DNA of 64,000 nucleotides, from the NCBI GenBank assembly GCA_050178015.1, contig JBFXGM010000001.1, positions 124,001 to 188,000 of the forward strand, given 5' to 3'. This document shows positions 54,017 to 61,469 of this stretch, piece after piece (the stretch's first letter is position 1; the number at the start of each line of letters is the position of its first letter). A program made the position numbers and the translations under genes. Below the pieces are notes generated by a model. That model was not told where the DNA came from and did not search any database. It worked only from the letters and a program-made list of their open reading frames with translations. Origin of the DNA: Gaoshiqia sp050178015. Lineage in GTDB: Bacteria > Bacteroidota > Bacteroidia > Bacteroidales > Prolixibacteraceae.

Positions 54017-54409
54017 ATGAAAAATTTAGACATTTTAAAGAAGGGTTACGAGAGTTTTGCCAAGGGCGACATTGCAACAGTTTTAACAACCTGGCACGAC
54101 GACATTGTCTGGGAAGAATGTCCCGGTATGCCGATGGTAGAAGGTGATGGTAAATACATAGGCCACAAAGCAGTTGTTGTGGAGAAGGTTCTGGCTAAAA
54201 TCCCGGACTACATTGATAATTTCAATATCGAAATTTCCGATTTTATCGATGGAGGAGACAAAGTAGCGGTAGTGGGCTATTACACAGGCACGTTGAAAAG
54301 TAGCGGAAAACCTTTTAGAGCTCAAGCTACACATGCGTGGACTTTCAAAGATGGCAAAGCCAGCCATTTTTTCCAAGCAGTAGATACGGCAACCATCATC
54401 AACGGATAA
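54017..54409 (+). CDS. SnoaL/NTF2-like protein
   Basis: A 130-residue cone-shaped alpha+beta fold protein. Motifs: LDILKKGYESFAKGDI (core YESFAKGD) followed by WHDDIVWEEC, then GDKVAVVGYYTG and THAWTFKDGKASHFFQAVDTA. Family members act on small molecules or serve as stand-alone binding domains; the function cannot be fixed. The ATG at 54017 is chosen because the domain begins there; an upstream frame to 53849 has no conserved features. Confidence 0.85.
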   Translation: MKNLDILKKGYESFAKGDIATVLTTWHDDIVWEECPGMPMVEGDGKYIGHKAVVVEKVLAKIPDYIDNFNIEISDFIDGGDKVAVVGYYTGTLKSSGKPFRAQATHAWTFKDGKASHFFQAVDTATIING

Positions 54410-54849
54410 TCGAAAAAGCAACGTCTCGACTCCGTAAACTGATCAAAGCATTTTTCTGCTTTGGACCGATCGCATTTTGCACCAAGGAATGCCCCGGATG
54501 CGCTCACCTGCTGGCCTTTATGTCCTCCACTGGCTCGCTTTTGTACCTTAGACCGGCATGTCTGTTTTTGGGAGGGACAAAAGTGCGCCGCCAGGGATGA
54601 AAAAACAGGAAGAAATGAAACTCTTATCTATAAAAAAGTCACCACATAAAGGCATGTGGTTTAACTATGACGCGCATCAAAAACATTTCTGATGCCCATT
54701 AAAAATATTTTTGACGCGCATCAAACTATATTTTAACCCGCATGAAATTACGAAGACATAACGACAGCATTTTTATCGCATACTTGTCAAATGATCGAAA
54801 CATCTGTGTCCGTAGTTCAACTGACACCTCCGTTATTGGCAACTGCATT
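54410..54849. other. Gene-free region between SnoaL-like and Nudix genes
   Basis: The two flanking genes converge on this 440-bp region. Apart from the 22-bp tandem repeat at 54669-54756, I see no gene, clear terminator or known RNA in it. Confidence 0.5.
54669..54756. repeat. Four tandem 22-bp imperfect repeats
   Basis: Units begin at 54669, 54691, 54713 and 54735, exactly 22 bp apart. The core is GACGCGCATCAAA in copies 1 and 3, GATGCCCATTAAA in copy 2 and AACCCGCATGAAA in copy 4, each followed by an AT-rich part. The period equals about two helical turns. There are no unique spacers, so it is not a CRISPR array. Confidence 0.75.
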
Positions 54850-55569
54850 CTAAAAAAAGACTTCTCCGCCAGTCACCCTGAGTTTGATCTGCCGCTCAAT
54901 CAGTTTTAGTTCTTTGTTGTGAAGCGCTGCCTCAACAACGCCTTTATTATACGCATTCACCTCGTCCGATTGTAAAAAATCCTCCGGGGCGATCCACCTG
55001 GCTTCAACAATTTCAGACGAGTCATTTATGGTAATTTCGGTTGACCGTGCTTTGGCGGTGCAAACCAGGTAAAGATTCGATTCGCCAAACTGTCCGTTGC
55101 GGAAATGGCCAACGTTCATGATGGACTCAAATTCTACCTGTATTCCCGTTTCCTCGAAAACTTCCCGTTTTAAGGCATCTTTCAGCGATTCGTTTTTATC
55201 AATGTGCCCGCCGGGAAGTTTATAGCCGGCAAAAAAACGGTCTTTCACCACCAGCAGCCGTCCCTGGTGCAACACGATGGCGCCAACGCCTGCGATGTAG
55301 TTTTTTGTGGCAGGAAGTACCGCATCCGGATGCAATTTCTTAACCAGCATCAGGTTTTTCTCGTCGCAATGATGAAATTCAAAATCCAGTCGGGTCAGGA
55401 TGGGGATAAAATCCGATTTCCCGATCGGTATCTTTACCCACAGCAGCTTTTTATCCTGTAGCGATGCAAGTATTCCTGCAATTTCTTCTGCAAATTCATT
55501 CGGATCATCCGGAAGTGTGGTTTCATCGGCCATCACGCCGTCGTATCGGTTGACTATTAATTTAATCAT
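54850..55569 (-). CDS. Nudix hydrolase with N-terminal pre-Nudix domain
   Basis: A 239-residue pyrophosphohydrolase. The Nudix box is complete: GGHIDKNESLKDALKREVFEETGI fits GX5EX7REUXEEXGU (given as positions about 125-148; core REVFEETGI). The N-terminal 90 residues (LWVKIPIGKSDFIPIL, DFEFHHCDEKNLML) match the pre-Nudix domain of NUDT6-type proteins. The substrate is unknown; nucleotide-sugar or coenzyme diphosphates are typical. The start at 55569 (MIKLIV) is used in place of a TTG at 55575. Monocistronic. Confidence 0.92.
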   Translation of the reverse strand: MIKLIVNRYDGVMADETTLPDDPNEFAEEIAGILASLQDKKLLWVKIPIGKSDFIPILTRLDFEFHHCDEKNLMLVKKLHPDAVLPATKNYIAGVGAIVLHQGRLLVVKDRFFAGYKLPGGHIDKNESLKDALKREVFEETGIQVEFESIMNVGHFRNGQFGESNLYLVCTAKARSTEITINDSSEIVEARWIAPEDFLQSDEVNAYNKGVVEAALHNKELKLIERQIKLRVTGGEVFF

Positions 55570-55963
55570 AAACAAGTCTTTTTTCAGGAAGCTGAAAATA
55601 CGAAAATTCTCGTTGCAGATTTCGGGAAACGCCTAGCCGGCCCATCGTCATTTCGAAATTCACCAGGTGACTTCGAGTCACCTGGTGAATAAAACTTCCA
55701 CACAGCGTTGCTGCGGGCTGTTGCTTGCAGGCCGTTGGCCTGACCGGCCCGCTGCTTTTCCGCTTCTCCGCACCAACGGTGCAACAGCACTAAGGCAGGG
55801 CAACGCCCTGTCATTGTAGCATTACGTGTTTACCAAAGCCCTGAAAGGGCCGGAGTAAGGGGATTAAAAACAATTCAGCTCATTAGGATTGTAATCCGAT
55901 CCAGCCAATCACCGACGTTGGCATATCCGGAAGAGCAGGGTGATTGTTTGCAAGGAAGGTTTA
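55570..55963. other. Hairpin-rich intergenic region
   Basis: No gene is seen. A GC-rich middle part (about 55710-55860) contains several short inverted runs such as CAGGGCAACGCCCTG and GCCCTGAAAGGGC. An open frame on the minus strand (55584-55814) is compositionally odd and lacks any domain. The region looks like accumulated extragenic repeats between the Nudix gene and the cassette array. Confidence 0.45.
55658..55690. repeat. Perfect 15-bp hairpin
   Basis: ATTCACCAGGTGACT (55658-55672) and AGTCACCTGGTGAAT (55676-55690) are perfectly inverted around TCG. No T run follows, so it is an extragenic palindrome rather than a clear terminator. Confidence 0.75.
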
Positions 55964-56034
55964 GTTCAACATACCCTCCAATACAAAGCGTATGCAAGCA
56001 ACGCTTGATTAGAGGCTAAGTGTTAGTGCGTTTT
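55964..56034 (-). repeat. attC-like palindrome D, after the Fic gene
   Basis: Read on the minus strand directly after the fic stop: CACTAACACTTAGCCTC, then TAATCAAGCG, a loop, CGCTTTGTATTGGAGG and a terminal ATGTTGAAC. Inner arms CCTC-AAT-AAGCG and CGCTTTGTATTGGAGG pair well. The outer TAACAC and GTTGAAC resemble the RYYYAAC/GTTRRRY boxes of integron attC sites. About 70 bp, within the attC size range. Confidence 0.45.
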
Positions 56035-57075
56035 TTATTTTATCGAGTAATTTGTTCCAGGTCCGGTTCCATGTTTTTCTATTAAATTCTTATTTATCAG
56101 TTCAGGTAATATTCTCTTTACGGTTGGACTTGGTATATCAAGTCTTTTCGCAATATCTCCCGATTTACATCCAGGATTATTTCCAATAAACGTAATTATT
56201 GATTTTTCTCTTGGTGATAATTTAGTCTCAACTCCGCTTTGCTCCAATTTATTTAATAGCTGGTTCTGAATATTTTTTAAAGCATCAAAAAAGAAGTTTA
56301 CCCAATCATTTACATTTTCATTTGGTCGCTGAGCCTGACAGCTTCTTAAAACCCTGTAATATTCTGATTTTCTATTTTCAATTTCGTGTTCAAAACTTAC
56401 GTATTGAATCCATGTGTATCCGTTTTTCAACAGGAGTAGAGTTGATAGAAGCCTGCTTAAACGACCATTACCATCTTGAAAAGGATGAATGCTTACAAAC
56501 TCATATGCAAATAATGCGCACTTTACAAGAGGATGAGTGATTTTGTCTTTTTTATACCAGTCGATTAATGCTCTCATGGCATCTTCAGTTGCGAATCCAG
56601 CTTCGGTTGTTTGGAAAATTATTTGTTTTGTTCCATTAGGAAAACTGGCTTCAACGGAATTTGTATGTTGTTTGTAATTTCCTTTATGCCATTCATCCTT
56701 TTTGCTGTGTCTCATTAAAATATTGTGTAGGTTTTTAATGCTACTTTCTTTTATGTCAATATTTTCAAATGATTCTGTGATAATATCCAGTGTTTCAAAA
56801 TATCCAACAACTTCCTGAGAATCTCTGTCAGTCAGTTTTGTAATATCAATTTGCTTGAGTAGAACTTGAACTTCTTCGTCGCTCATTTTGGAGCCTTCAA
56901 TTCGAGTCGAAGCACCAACACTTCTTACGGTGGCAATTGATTTTAGCTGTTTTAAGCTTTGTCCTTCCTTTTTTTCTATTGAAGTCCAAGAAGCATCAAA
57001 TCTATCGATTTGGCTTATTAATCCAACTAACTTCCAGTCAAGGTTTAATTTAAAAGTATGGACTAAGTTTTCCAT
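56035..57075 (-). CDS. Fic-domain protein with self-inhibitory helix and C-terminal wHTH
   Basis: A 346-residue AMPylating (or related) enzyme of class II. The N-terminal inhibitory motif is STRIEG (near residue 57), the Fic core is HPFQDGNGRLSRLL with catalytic His near 194, and residues about 285-346 form a winged helix (KSGDIAKRLDIPSPTVKRILPEL). Such proteins modify target proteins with AMP and often act as toxins or as regulators; the inhibitory helix makes this a self-restrained form, so no separate antitoxin is needed. The gene is AT-rich unlike its surroundings, and directly precedes an attC-like site. Two 16-bp direct repeats lie upstream and could be bound by its own HTH. Confidence 0.93.
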   Translation of the reverse strand: MENLVHTFKLNLDWKLVGLISQIDRFDASWTSIEKKEGQSLKQLKSIATVRSVGASTRIEGSKMSDEEVQVLLKQIDITKLTDRDSQEVVGYFETLDIITESFENIDIKESSIKNLHNILMRHSKKDEWHKGNYKQHTNSVEASFPNGTKQIIFQTTEAGFATEDAMRALIDWYKKDKITHPLVKCALFAYEFVSIHPFQDGNGRLSRLLSTLLLLKNGYTWIQYVSFEHEIENRKSEYYRVLRSCQAQRPNENVNDWVNFFFDALKNIQNQLLNKLEQSGVETKLSPREKSIITFIGNNPGCKSGDIAKRLDIPSPTVKRILPELINKNLIEKHGTGPGTNYSIK

Positions 57076-57104
57076 AAAACAAATATATCAACTTTAGCCA
57101 TTAA

Positions 57105-57166
57105 TGATACGATATGATTCGTTTTTATTCGATAGATATTCGATTTATTCTGATACGATATGATTC
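57105..57166 (-). promoter_or_regulatory. 16-bp direct repeats upstream of the fic gene
   Basis: TGATACGATATGATTC occurs at 57105-57120 and again at 57151-57166, 46 bp apart, starting 30 bp upstream of the fic start. A partial third copy CGATACG lies at 57171. The arrangement suggests binding sites of a regulator, perhaps the Fic protein's own wHTH domain. Confidence 0.55.
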
Positions 57167-57195
57167 TAAACGATACGTTAATAATTCGGTTTTCA

Positions 57196-57346
57196 AAATG
57201 CCCTGTAACCGCCCGGCTGTATGCGGTCGGCCGGAGCATTTCTGCCAGTTATGAAATTTTCAGGCCAAACGCTGGTGACAGGGGAGAACGAAACCCGCAA
57301 TATGTTGTGTAGCCCCGGCTGCCGTATCACAGCTTTGTTGGCATTA
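57196..57346 (-). repeat. attC-like palindrome C, after the GIY-YIG gene
   Basis: Minus-strand reading: the stop codon TAA of the GIY-YIG gene overlaps TAATGCCAACAAAGC, the left end; the right end reads CGGTTACAGGGCATTT. Arms match as AATGCC, GCTGT, CGG and GCCGG in the same order with bulges. Length about 150 bp. Overlap of a stop codon with the site is typical of integron gene cassettes. Confidence 0.5.
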
Positions 57347-58222
57347 GTTATTTATTTTTTCTTGTATTTCCTTAAATGACAATCCCTCTTTATTAACCCA
57401 TTCTGTGAATCCATTAGAATTTCTCCCTAGAATCATATTTGAAGCAGCACTAGGACTACTAAAAATTGCATCTTCTGCAAAAAGAAGTTTGTCACCACTT
57501 TCTATCATGATCTTAGTTTCTAAAAGTTTTCTTCTCATATTTCTGTATGTTTCTGTGCATGAATTTGATAATGATTTTTTTGCTTCGCTTCCTTTTGCAA
57601 CTATATATCCTTGATCTGTTTCTGTCATAGTTGCATCAAAAGATCTTGTTTTAATAAAATAAGTTTCACGCACTTCAATTTTTGTGTCAGCTTCCGCAAA
57701 ATCCTTTTGAGTGACTGTTGAAGAAATCAAAAAATTAAATCCCATAACAGGAAGAATGAGCTTTATCTGTTCAAGGAAGTATTCCATATCAGAAATGTCT
57801 GCTTCATGAAGAGTCGGCAAACTAGGTGAATTTCCATTATCAATTTGAGCTGTTTTTGCTTCTATCGCAAGCTGTATAAGTCTTGATTCCAAATATTTAA
57901 TCTGTGTCTTTGTTAAAAGTTCATCTTTACTTACGAAGAATATTAATTCTTTAAAGTCTTTATTGGGATCACTAAGATGTTGTTTTAGTCTTGATCTAAT
58001 ATTCTCAGCTTCACCAATATAAATTTTCTCGTCAAATGCTTCGTCAGTTGGGTCACCTTTCAAACAGTATATACCTGGGTTTTCAAACTCTGGTCTGTGC
58101 ATAATTTTATTAACAGATGCTCTTGGGCTATAAATAGCCTTTCCAACCCAATTTCCTATTTCACTAAGTCTCGGACCATAAGCTGTTCCGTCAATCATAT
58201 AAACAGTCAGTTTTTTACCCAT
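57344..58222 (-). CDS. GIY-YIG nuclease-family protein with DUF4357
   Basis: A 292-residue protein. The GIY-YIG fold starts at NPGIYCL (residue about 48) and continues EKIYIGEAENIRSRLKQHL, with Arg and later Glu positions of the active site (KYLESRLIQLA). The C-terminal 90 residues (GYIVAKGSEAKKS, NSNGFTEWVNKEG) form DUF4357, usually linked to GIY-YIG or restriction proteins. Stand-alone versions of this architecture occur in defence islands and mobile regions, but the role is unknown. AT-rich; lies in the cassette-like array. Confidence 0.9.
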   Translation of the reverse strand: MGKKLTVYMIDGTAYGPRLSEIGNWVGKAIYSPRASVNKIMHRPEFENPGIYCLKGDPTDEAFDEKIYIGEAENIRSRLKQHLSDPNKDFKELIFFVSKDELLTKTQIKYLESRLIQLAIEAKTAQIDNGNSPSLPTLHEADISDMEYFLEQIKLILPVMGFNFLISSTVTQKDFAEADTKIEVRETYFIKTRSFDATMTETDQGYIVAKGSEAKKSLSNSCTETYRNMRRKLLETKIMIESGDKLLFAEDAIFSSPSAASNMILGRNSNGFTEWVNKEGLSFKEIQEKINN

Positions 58223-58251
58223 GTTATGTATTTTGTAGAATGTCTTTTATA

Positions 58252-58392
58252 ATTAATGCCAACGGTCACTTGTAAGTTGTCGTTGCGGATTTCGGAGAGC
58301 GTTCCTGTCCGAAGGACATGGAGCTGCGAAACGAGAATCCGCAGTTGGCGTACCACCGAACCCCGCCCTGCAATGTGTACTTTATTATGCAT
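58252..58392 (-). repeat. attC-like palindrome B, after the DUF4139 gene
   Basis: The minus-strand reading begins ATGCATAATAAAGTACAC just after the DUF4139 stop and ends GTGACCGTTGGCATTAAT. Inner arms include GCGGATT/AATCCGC and GTCC/GGAC around a TTC loop, with GCCAAC and GTTGGC outside. GGGGTTCGGTGGT is shared with site A (GGGGTTCAGTGGT). About 140 bp. Confidence 0.5.
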
Positions 58393-58398
58393 AGTTTT

Positions 58399-60279
58399 TT
58401 ATTCTATTGTCAAATTCCTCGATTTTGGATATCTGACTGAATATTTCAAATCAAATTCTTTTTTCTCCATTGGTTTTAACGTAAACTCCCATTTAACTTC
58501 TCCACTTTCTTTGTTTAGCTTACCGCTTGAAAAATTTTGAATGTTAACTTCAATTTCTTCAAGTTTTGATACGGGAGCTTGGTCAAGTACAACCATATTA
58601 ATTTCTTGACTTTTGTTATTTTTAATAGTTGTTTTCCAAGATTTTGATTCTTCCTTTTTTGAACCAATAAATTGTCTGGTTTCAAAATCATTTTCTTTTT
58701 CTCGGTTAACAATTACATTTTTGTCTTTACCCAACGAAAGTTGCAGAGTGTCAGATGCGAACCGAACATCTAAAAGTGATTTTCCAACAAATGTTCCCTC
58801 GAAAAATATATTGGCTTCACCTTCCAATAAGTTATATTTTTCCCAGCCAGTGATATTTGCAATTAAGTAGGCTTCTTTTTCAATTTTAGGTACTGAATAA
58901 TATTGGAAGAATGCAGGTACTTGATACACCACCATGTCAACCGAATAGTTTTTATTGTCTGAATTAACAGTATATGGAGTGGAAATTTCAAAGTTAATGG
59001 ACGTTTGATTTTCCGTTTTTTCAAAAGGAATTGCAATACTTTCTGCATCTCTACTTTTTGTTCTATTTACTGAAACTCCTGCAACTCTTCCTTGAAGTTG
59101 TGTTGAAATATCTGCATCTTCCTGAACGCCATAACCAACCACAACAACTTCTTGCAATGCTACATCATCCTCAACCATTTTTACATTAATTACTGAACTT
59201 GTAATTGGTAAAGTTTTAGCTTTAAAACCAATAAATGAGAAATTTAAATAACTTGCATTGTTTGGAAGTGTAATCGAATAATTTCCATTCATATCCGTGA
59301 CGGCTCCAATTGTTGTTTCTGGAATCATTACTGTAGCGCCTGGCAATGGATTATCCTCTTGGTCTAAAACCTGACCAGTCACAGAGTTTATTGATTTATT
59401 GTAAACCGGCGGCAAACTATAATAGTCGAGGTAATAAGTTTGAAGTTCCGGAGCAACTCCCGATGAATTTGGATTTGAAGAAGAAAAACTAAGCTTTACA
59501 TTTTTCCAATCAACTTTTGTGTCTTGTCGCAGATTTGCTTTATAAATAATTTCAACGGGGTCATTTATAGTTTTTGCACGAATATCATATGTTGGATACC
59601 AACCTGCATTGTCAACGATGTATGATAATTCGAAAGACGGATTCGTTTTAATTTTACTTTGAACTTTTACTAAAATTTCACCCGAAGCAAATTCTTTTTT
59701 GCTTGTTAATGTATTTAATTGGTTTTGAAGTTCGTTCTTTTGTTTTCTTAAATTCTCTAAAGTTTTATTTCTTTCTATTTCTTTGAGTTTTAATGCAGTC
59801 AGTTTGGAACTGTAAAATTCAGACGCTTCTTTGAGTGTCGAAATATTTAATTCATTGTTTTTTCCGCCGATAATCCGATTGTCATTTAAAAAAGTCAATT
59901 CTTCTTTTAAAATTGAAAGGTAGGTTTCTTCTAACTTTATTTGACCGTTTAGGTCATCAAGTTTTTCTTCAATTTTTTTTACTTCTTCAGATTTTTCGAG
60001 TTTATCAATAAAGTTTTGCTGATGATTTACTGCCAAAACTGTCACATCTCCACTTGCTTTAACCTGAACACTTTTTGCGTCAATGAAAGGGGATAGGTTT
60101 ATAAATTTCAAAATTGTGACTCCAGAGTTAATTTCAACCATTTTTTGTCTTGTAACTTGTGCTTTGTCAATGAAAACAGTTACTTCATTAACTTCTGATT
60201 TGATTTCTTTTTCTGTTATTTCCTGTCCGAAAATATTGCTAAAAATCAGGCAGAATAAGATTAGGTTTAAAGCTTTCAT
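58399..60279 (-). CDS. DUF4140/DUF4139 (MuiA-like) protein with inserted SusC-type regulatory/plug segment
   Basis: A 626-residue secreted protein: signal peptide ending NIFGQ, DUF4140 (VNEVTVFIDKAQVTRQ, residues about 25-120), a coiled-coil stretch (about 80-190), then DUF4139 beta domains. Inside lies a segment (about 295-395) with VTGQVLDQEDNPLPGATVMI, TDMNGNYSITLP and VVVVGYGVQEDADISTQLQGRVAGVSV, the first motifs being split here. These are the carboxypeptidase-regulatory-like domain and the start of a TonB plug, normally found in SusC proteins. No barrel follows. The family is named from mucoidy inhibitor A, with unknown biochemical function. AT-rich and part of the cassette-like array. 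Confidence 0.85.
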   Translation of the reverse strand: MKALNLILFCLIFSNIFGQEITEKEIKSEVNEVTVFIDKAQVTRQKMVEINSGVTILKFINLSPFIDAKSVQVKASGDVTVLAVNHQQNFIDKLEKSEEVKKIEEKLDDLNGQIKLEETYLSILKEELTFLNDNRIIGGKNNELNISTLKEASEFYSSKLTALKLKEIERNKTLENLRKQKNELQNQLNTLTSKKEFASGEILVKVQSKIKTNPSFELSYIVDNAGWYPTYDIRAKTINDPVEIIYKANLRQDTKVDWKNVKLSFSSSNPNSSGVAPELQTYYLDYYSLPPVYNKSINSVTGQVLDQEDNPLPGATVMIPETTIGAVTDMNGNYSITLPNNASYLNFSFIGFKAKTLPITSSVINVKMVEDDVALQEVVVVGYGVQEDADISTQLQGRVAGVSVNRTKSRDAESIAIPFEKTENQTSINFEISTPYTVNSDNKNYSVDMVVYQVPAFFQYYSVPKIEKEAYLIANITGWEKYNLLEGEANIFFEGTFVGKSLLDVRFASDTLQLSLGKDKNVIVNREKENDFETRQFIGSKKEESKSWKTTIKNNKSQEINMVVLDQAPVSKLEEIEVNIQNFSSGKLNKESGEVKWEFTLKPMEKKEFDLKYSVRYPKSRNLTIE

Positions 60280-60328
60280 ATTTTGGTTTTATAGTTTTTT
60301 ATTGTCGATTTTTGTCTTTTTTAAAATT

Positions 60329-60464
60329 ATGCATAACGTTTGACAATATGAAACGGTTGGGTATTCAGAGCGCGTCCGTATCCACCGAGGAAAAAGTTGA
60401 TGCGGGAACCAAGCGCTCGCAAACCACTGAACCCCAACTGTTTTATATTGTGTGTTACCGGCAT
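60329..60464 (-). repeat. attC-like palindrome A, after the YdeI gene
   Basis: Two arms of about 25 bp are nearly complementary: ACAATATGAAACGGTTGGG...TTCAG (60343-60368) and CTGAACCCCAACTGTTTTAT...TTGT (60427-60451). Outside them, minus-strand reading gives ATGCCGGTAACAC at one end and CAAACGTTATGCAT at the other, similar to the core boxes of attC sites. About 136 bp with bulges, directly downstream of a gene stop. Confidence 0.6.
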
Positions 60465-60481
60465 GTGCTTTTTATTTCCAT

Positions 60482-61075
60482 TTATTTCAAACCAAGTTTT
60501 CTATTTTCTCTTAATAATTCTATTGATTCTTTCAATCTGTAAAGAATTGTTTCTTCTCTTTTAGCATCAGTAATCCAAAGGATATAATGTCGTCTATAAG
60601 TATGGGAAAGATTATTGAAATTTGTCAATGCTGGTTCATTTTTGGCAAATTCTTCTAATATAAAATCCGGCACGTCAAACTTTTTTTCCCCTTTTTCATT
60701 TTTTAAATCTTTGTTTTCCCAATCAACCTTTCCCGTTTTTAAGTATGTATCAATTTTCTTTAGACCTACTTCTGTCATTTTGCCTTTTTTTATTAAAGCC
60801 ATCACTATTTTTTTATTCACCTCCGACCACTTTGTAGTATTTGTTCTTGGCGTAAACTTTCTAACATATTGGTCATTGTCAATCTTTTTTATAATACTAT
60901 CAATCCATCCAAAACAAAGAGCTTCTTCGAGTGCTTCATTATATTTTATGCATCCAATATTTGTGTGCTTTTTATAAAATATCATCCAAACGCCAGAACT
61001 CCCATTATGATTCTTTTCTAACCAGCTCCGAAAAGATTCTCTACTGTTAAAAAACAAATGCTCAAGTTCTCTCAT
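60482..61075 (-). CDS. YdeI/OmpD-associated family protein
   Basis: A 197-residue protein of the YdeI family. Motifs: FRSWLEKNHNGSSGVWMIFYKK (core SGVWMIFYKKH), YNEALEEALCFGWIDS, and RKFTPRTNTTKWSEVNKK, with a C-terminal helix set HTYRRHYILWITDAKREET (core RRHYILWI). Members have been linked to bacteriocin or antimicrobial-peptide protection, but the biochemical function is not settled. AT-rich, first gene of the cassette-like array and facing away from the nitroreductase gene. Confidence 0.9.
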   Translation of the reverse strand: MRELEHLFFNSRESFRSWLEKNHNGSSGVWMIFYKKHTNIGCIKYNEALEEALCFGWIDSIIKKIDNDQYVRKFTPRTNTTKWSEVNKKIVMALIKKGKMTEVGLKKIDTYLKTGKVDWENKDLKNEKGEKKFDVPDFILEEFAKNEPALTNFNNLSHTYRRHYILWITDAKREETILYRLKESIELLRENRKLGLK

Positions 61076-61251
61076 GATGCGGTTTTTTTAGCATTGTCGG
61101 TAACTCTGTTGTCTGTACCCCAAAAGCTATCTTATATTTCCGCTACGGGGGTGATCTGTGTAACTTTTGCATGTTATATTTTCCGCAGCCCAATTTACAA
61201 AACATATTCAACATACGTCTTAAAACGCCGGGAAATTGAAAAGGGAGGGCG

Positions 61252-61373
61252 TTAAGATATCTTCATGCTTTGGGAAAAGAATAAGCGGAGCTATGAAGAT
61301 TTCTTCAAGCGCCCAAAAAGAGGAAAAGGAAGCCGTGAAGATTTCTGTACGACTGCAACGGTCGATATCTTCA
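61252..61373 (+). promoter_or_regulatory. Four spaced palindromes upstream of the nitroreductase
   Basis: Sites related to TGAAGATATCTTCA begin at 61252 (13 of 14 match), 61294 (13 of 14), 61336 (11 of 14) and 61360 (10 of 14), i.e. 42, 42 and 24 bp apart. They lie 100-220 bp before the gene start. If translated, the same stretch gives a 14-residue repeat (VKISS/MKISS/VKISV), so it may instead be a 42-bp minisatellite. Confidence 0.5.
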
Positions 61374-61469
61374 GGTCGTCACAGCGCGTTTTTTCCGCAT
61401 TTTTTCTTCCATTTCCGGTGTTTGACCTTAACTTTGGCAACCCAAATACGAAATCACAAATTAGCGATC

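Noticed and set aside
54669..54756. CRISPR array
   Set aside because: The units are directly adjacent (22-bp period) with no unique spacers, and no cas gene is in the window.
55584..55814. 76-residue minus-strand open frame
   Set aside because: It runs through the perfect hairpin and GC-rich repeats and has no domain; better explained by repeat composition.
55964..61075. Toxin-antitoxin or restriction island
   Set aside because: There is no antitoxin, methyltransferase or helicase; the Fic protein carries its own inhibitory motif. The common factor is the spacer palindromes, not gene function.
61058..61255. 65-residue hydrophobic + strand open frame
   Set aside because: It overlaps the start of the YdeI gene on the other strand and has no recognised motif or clear promoter.
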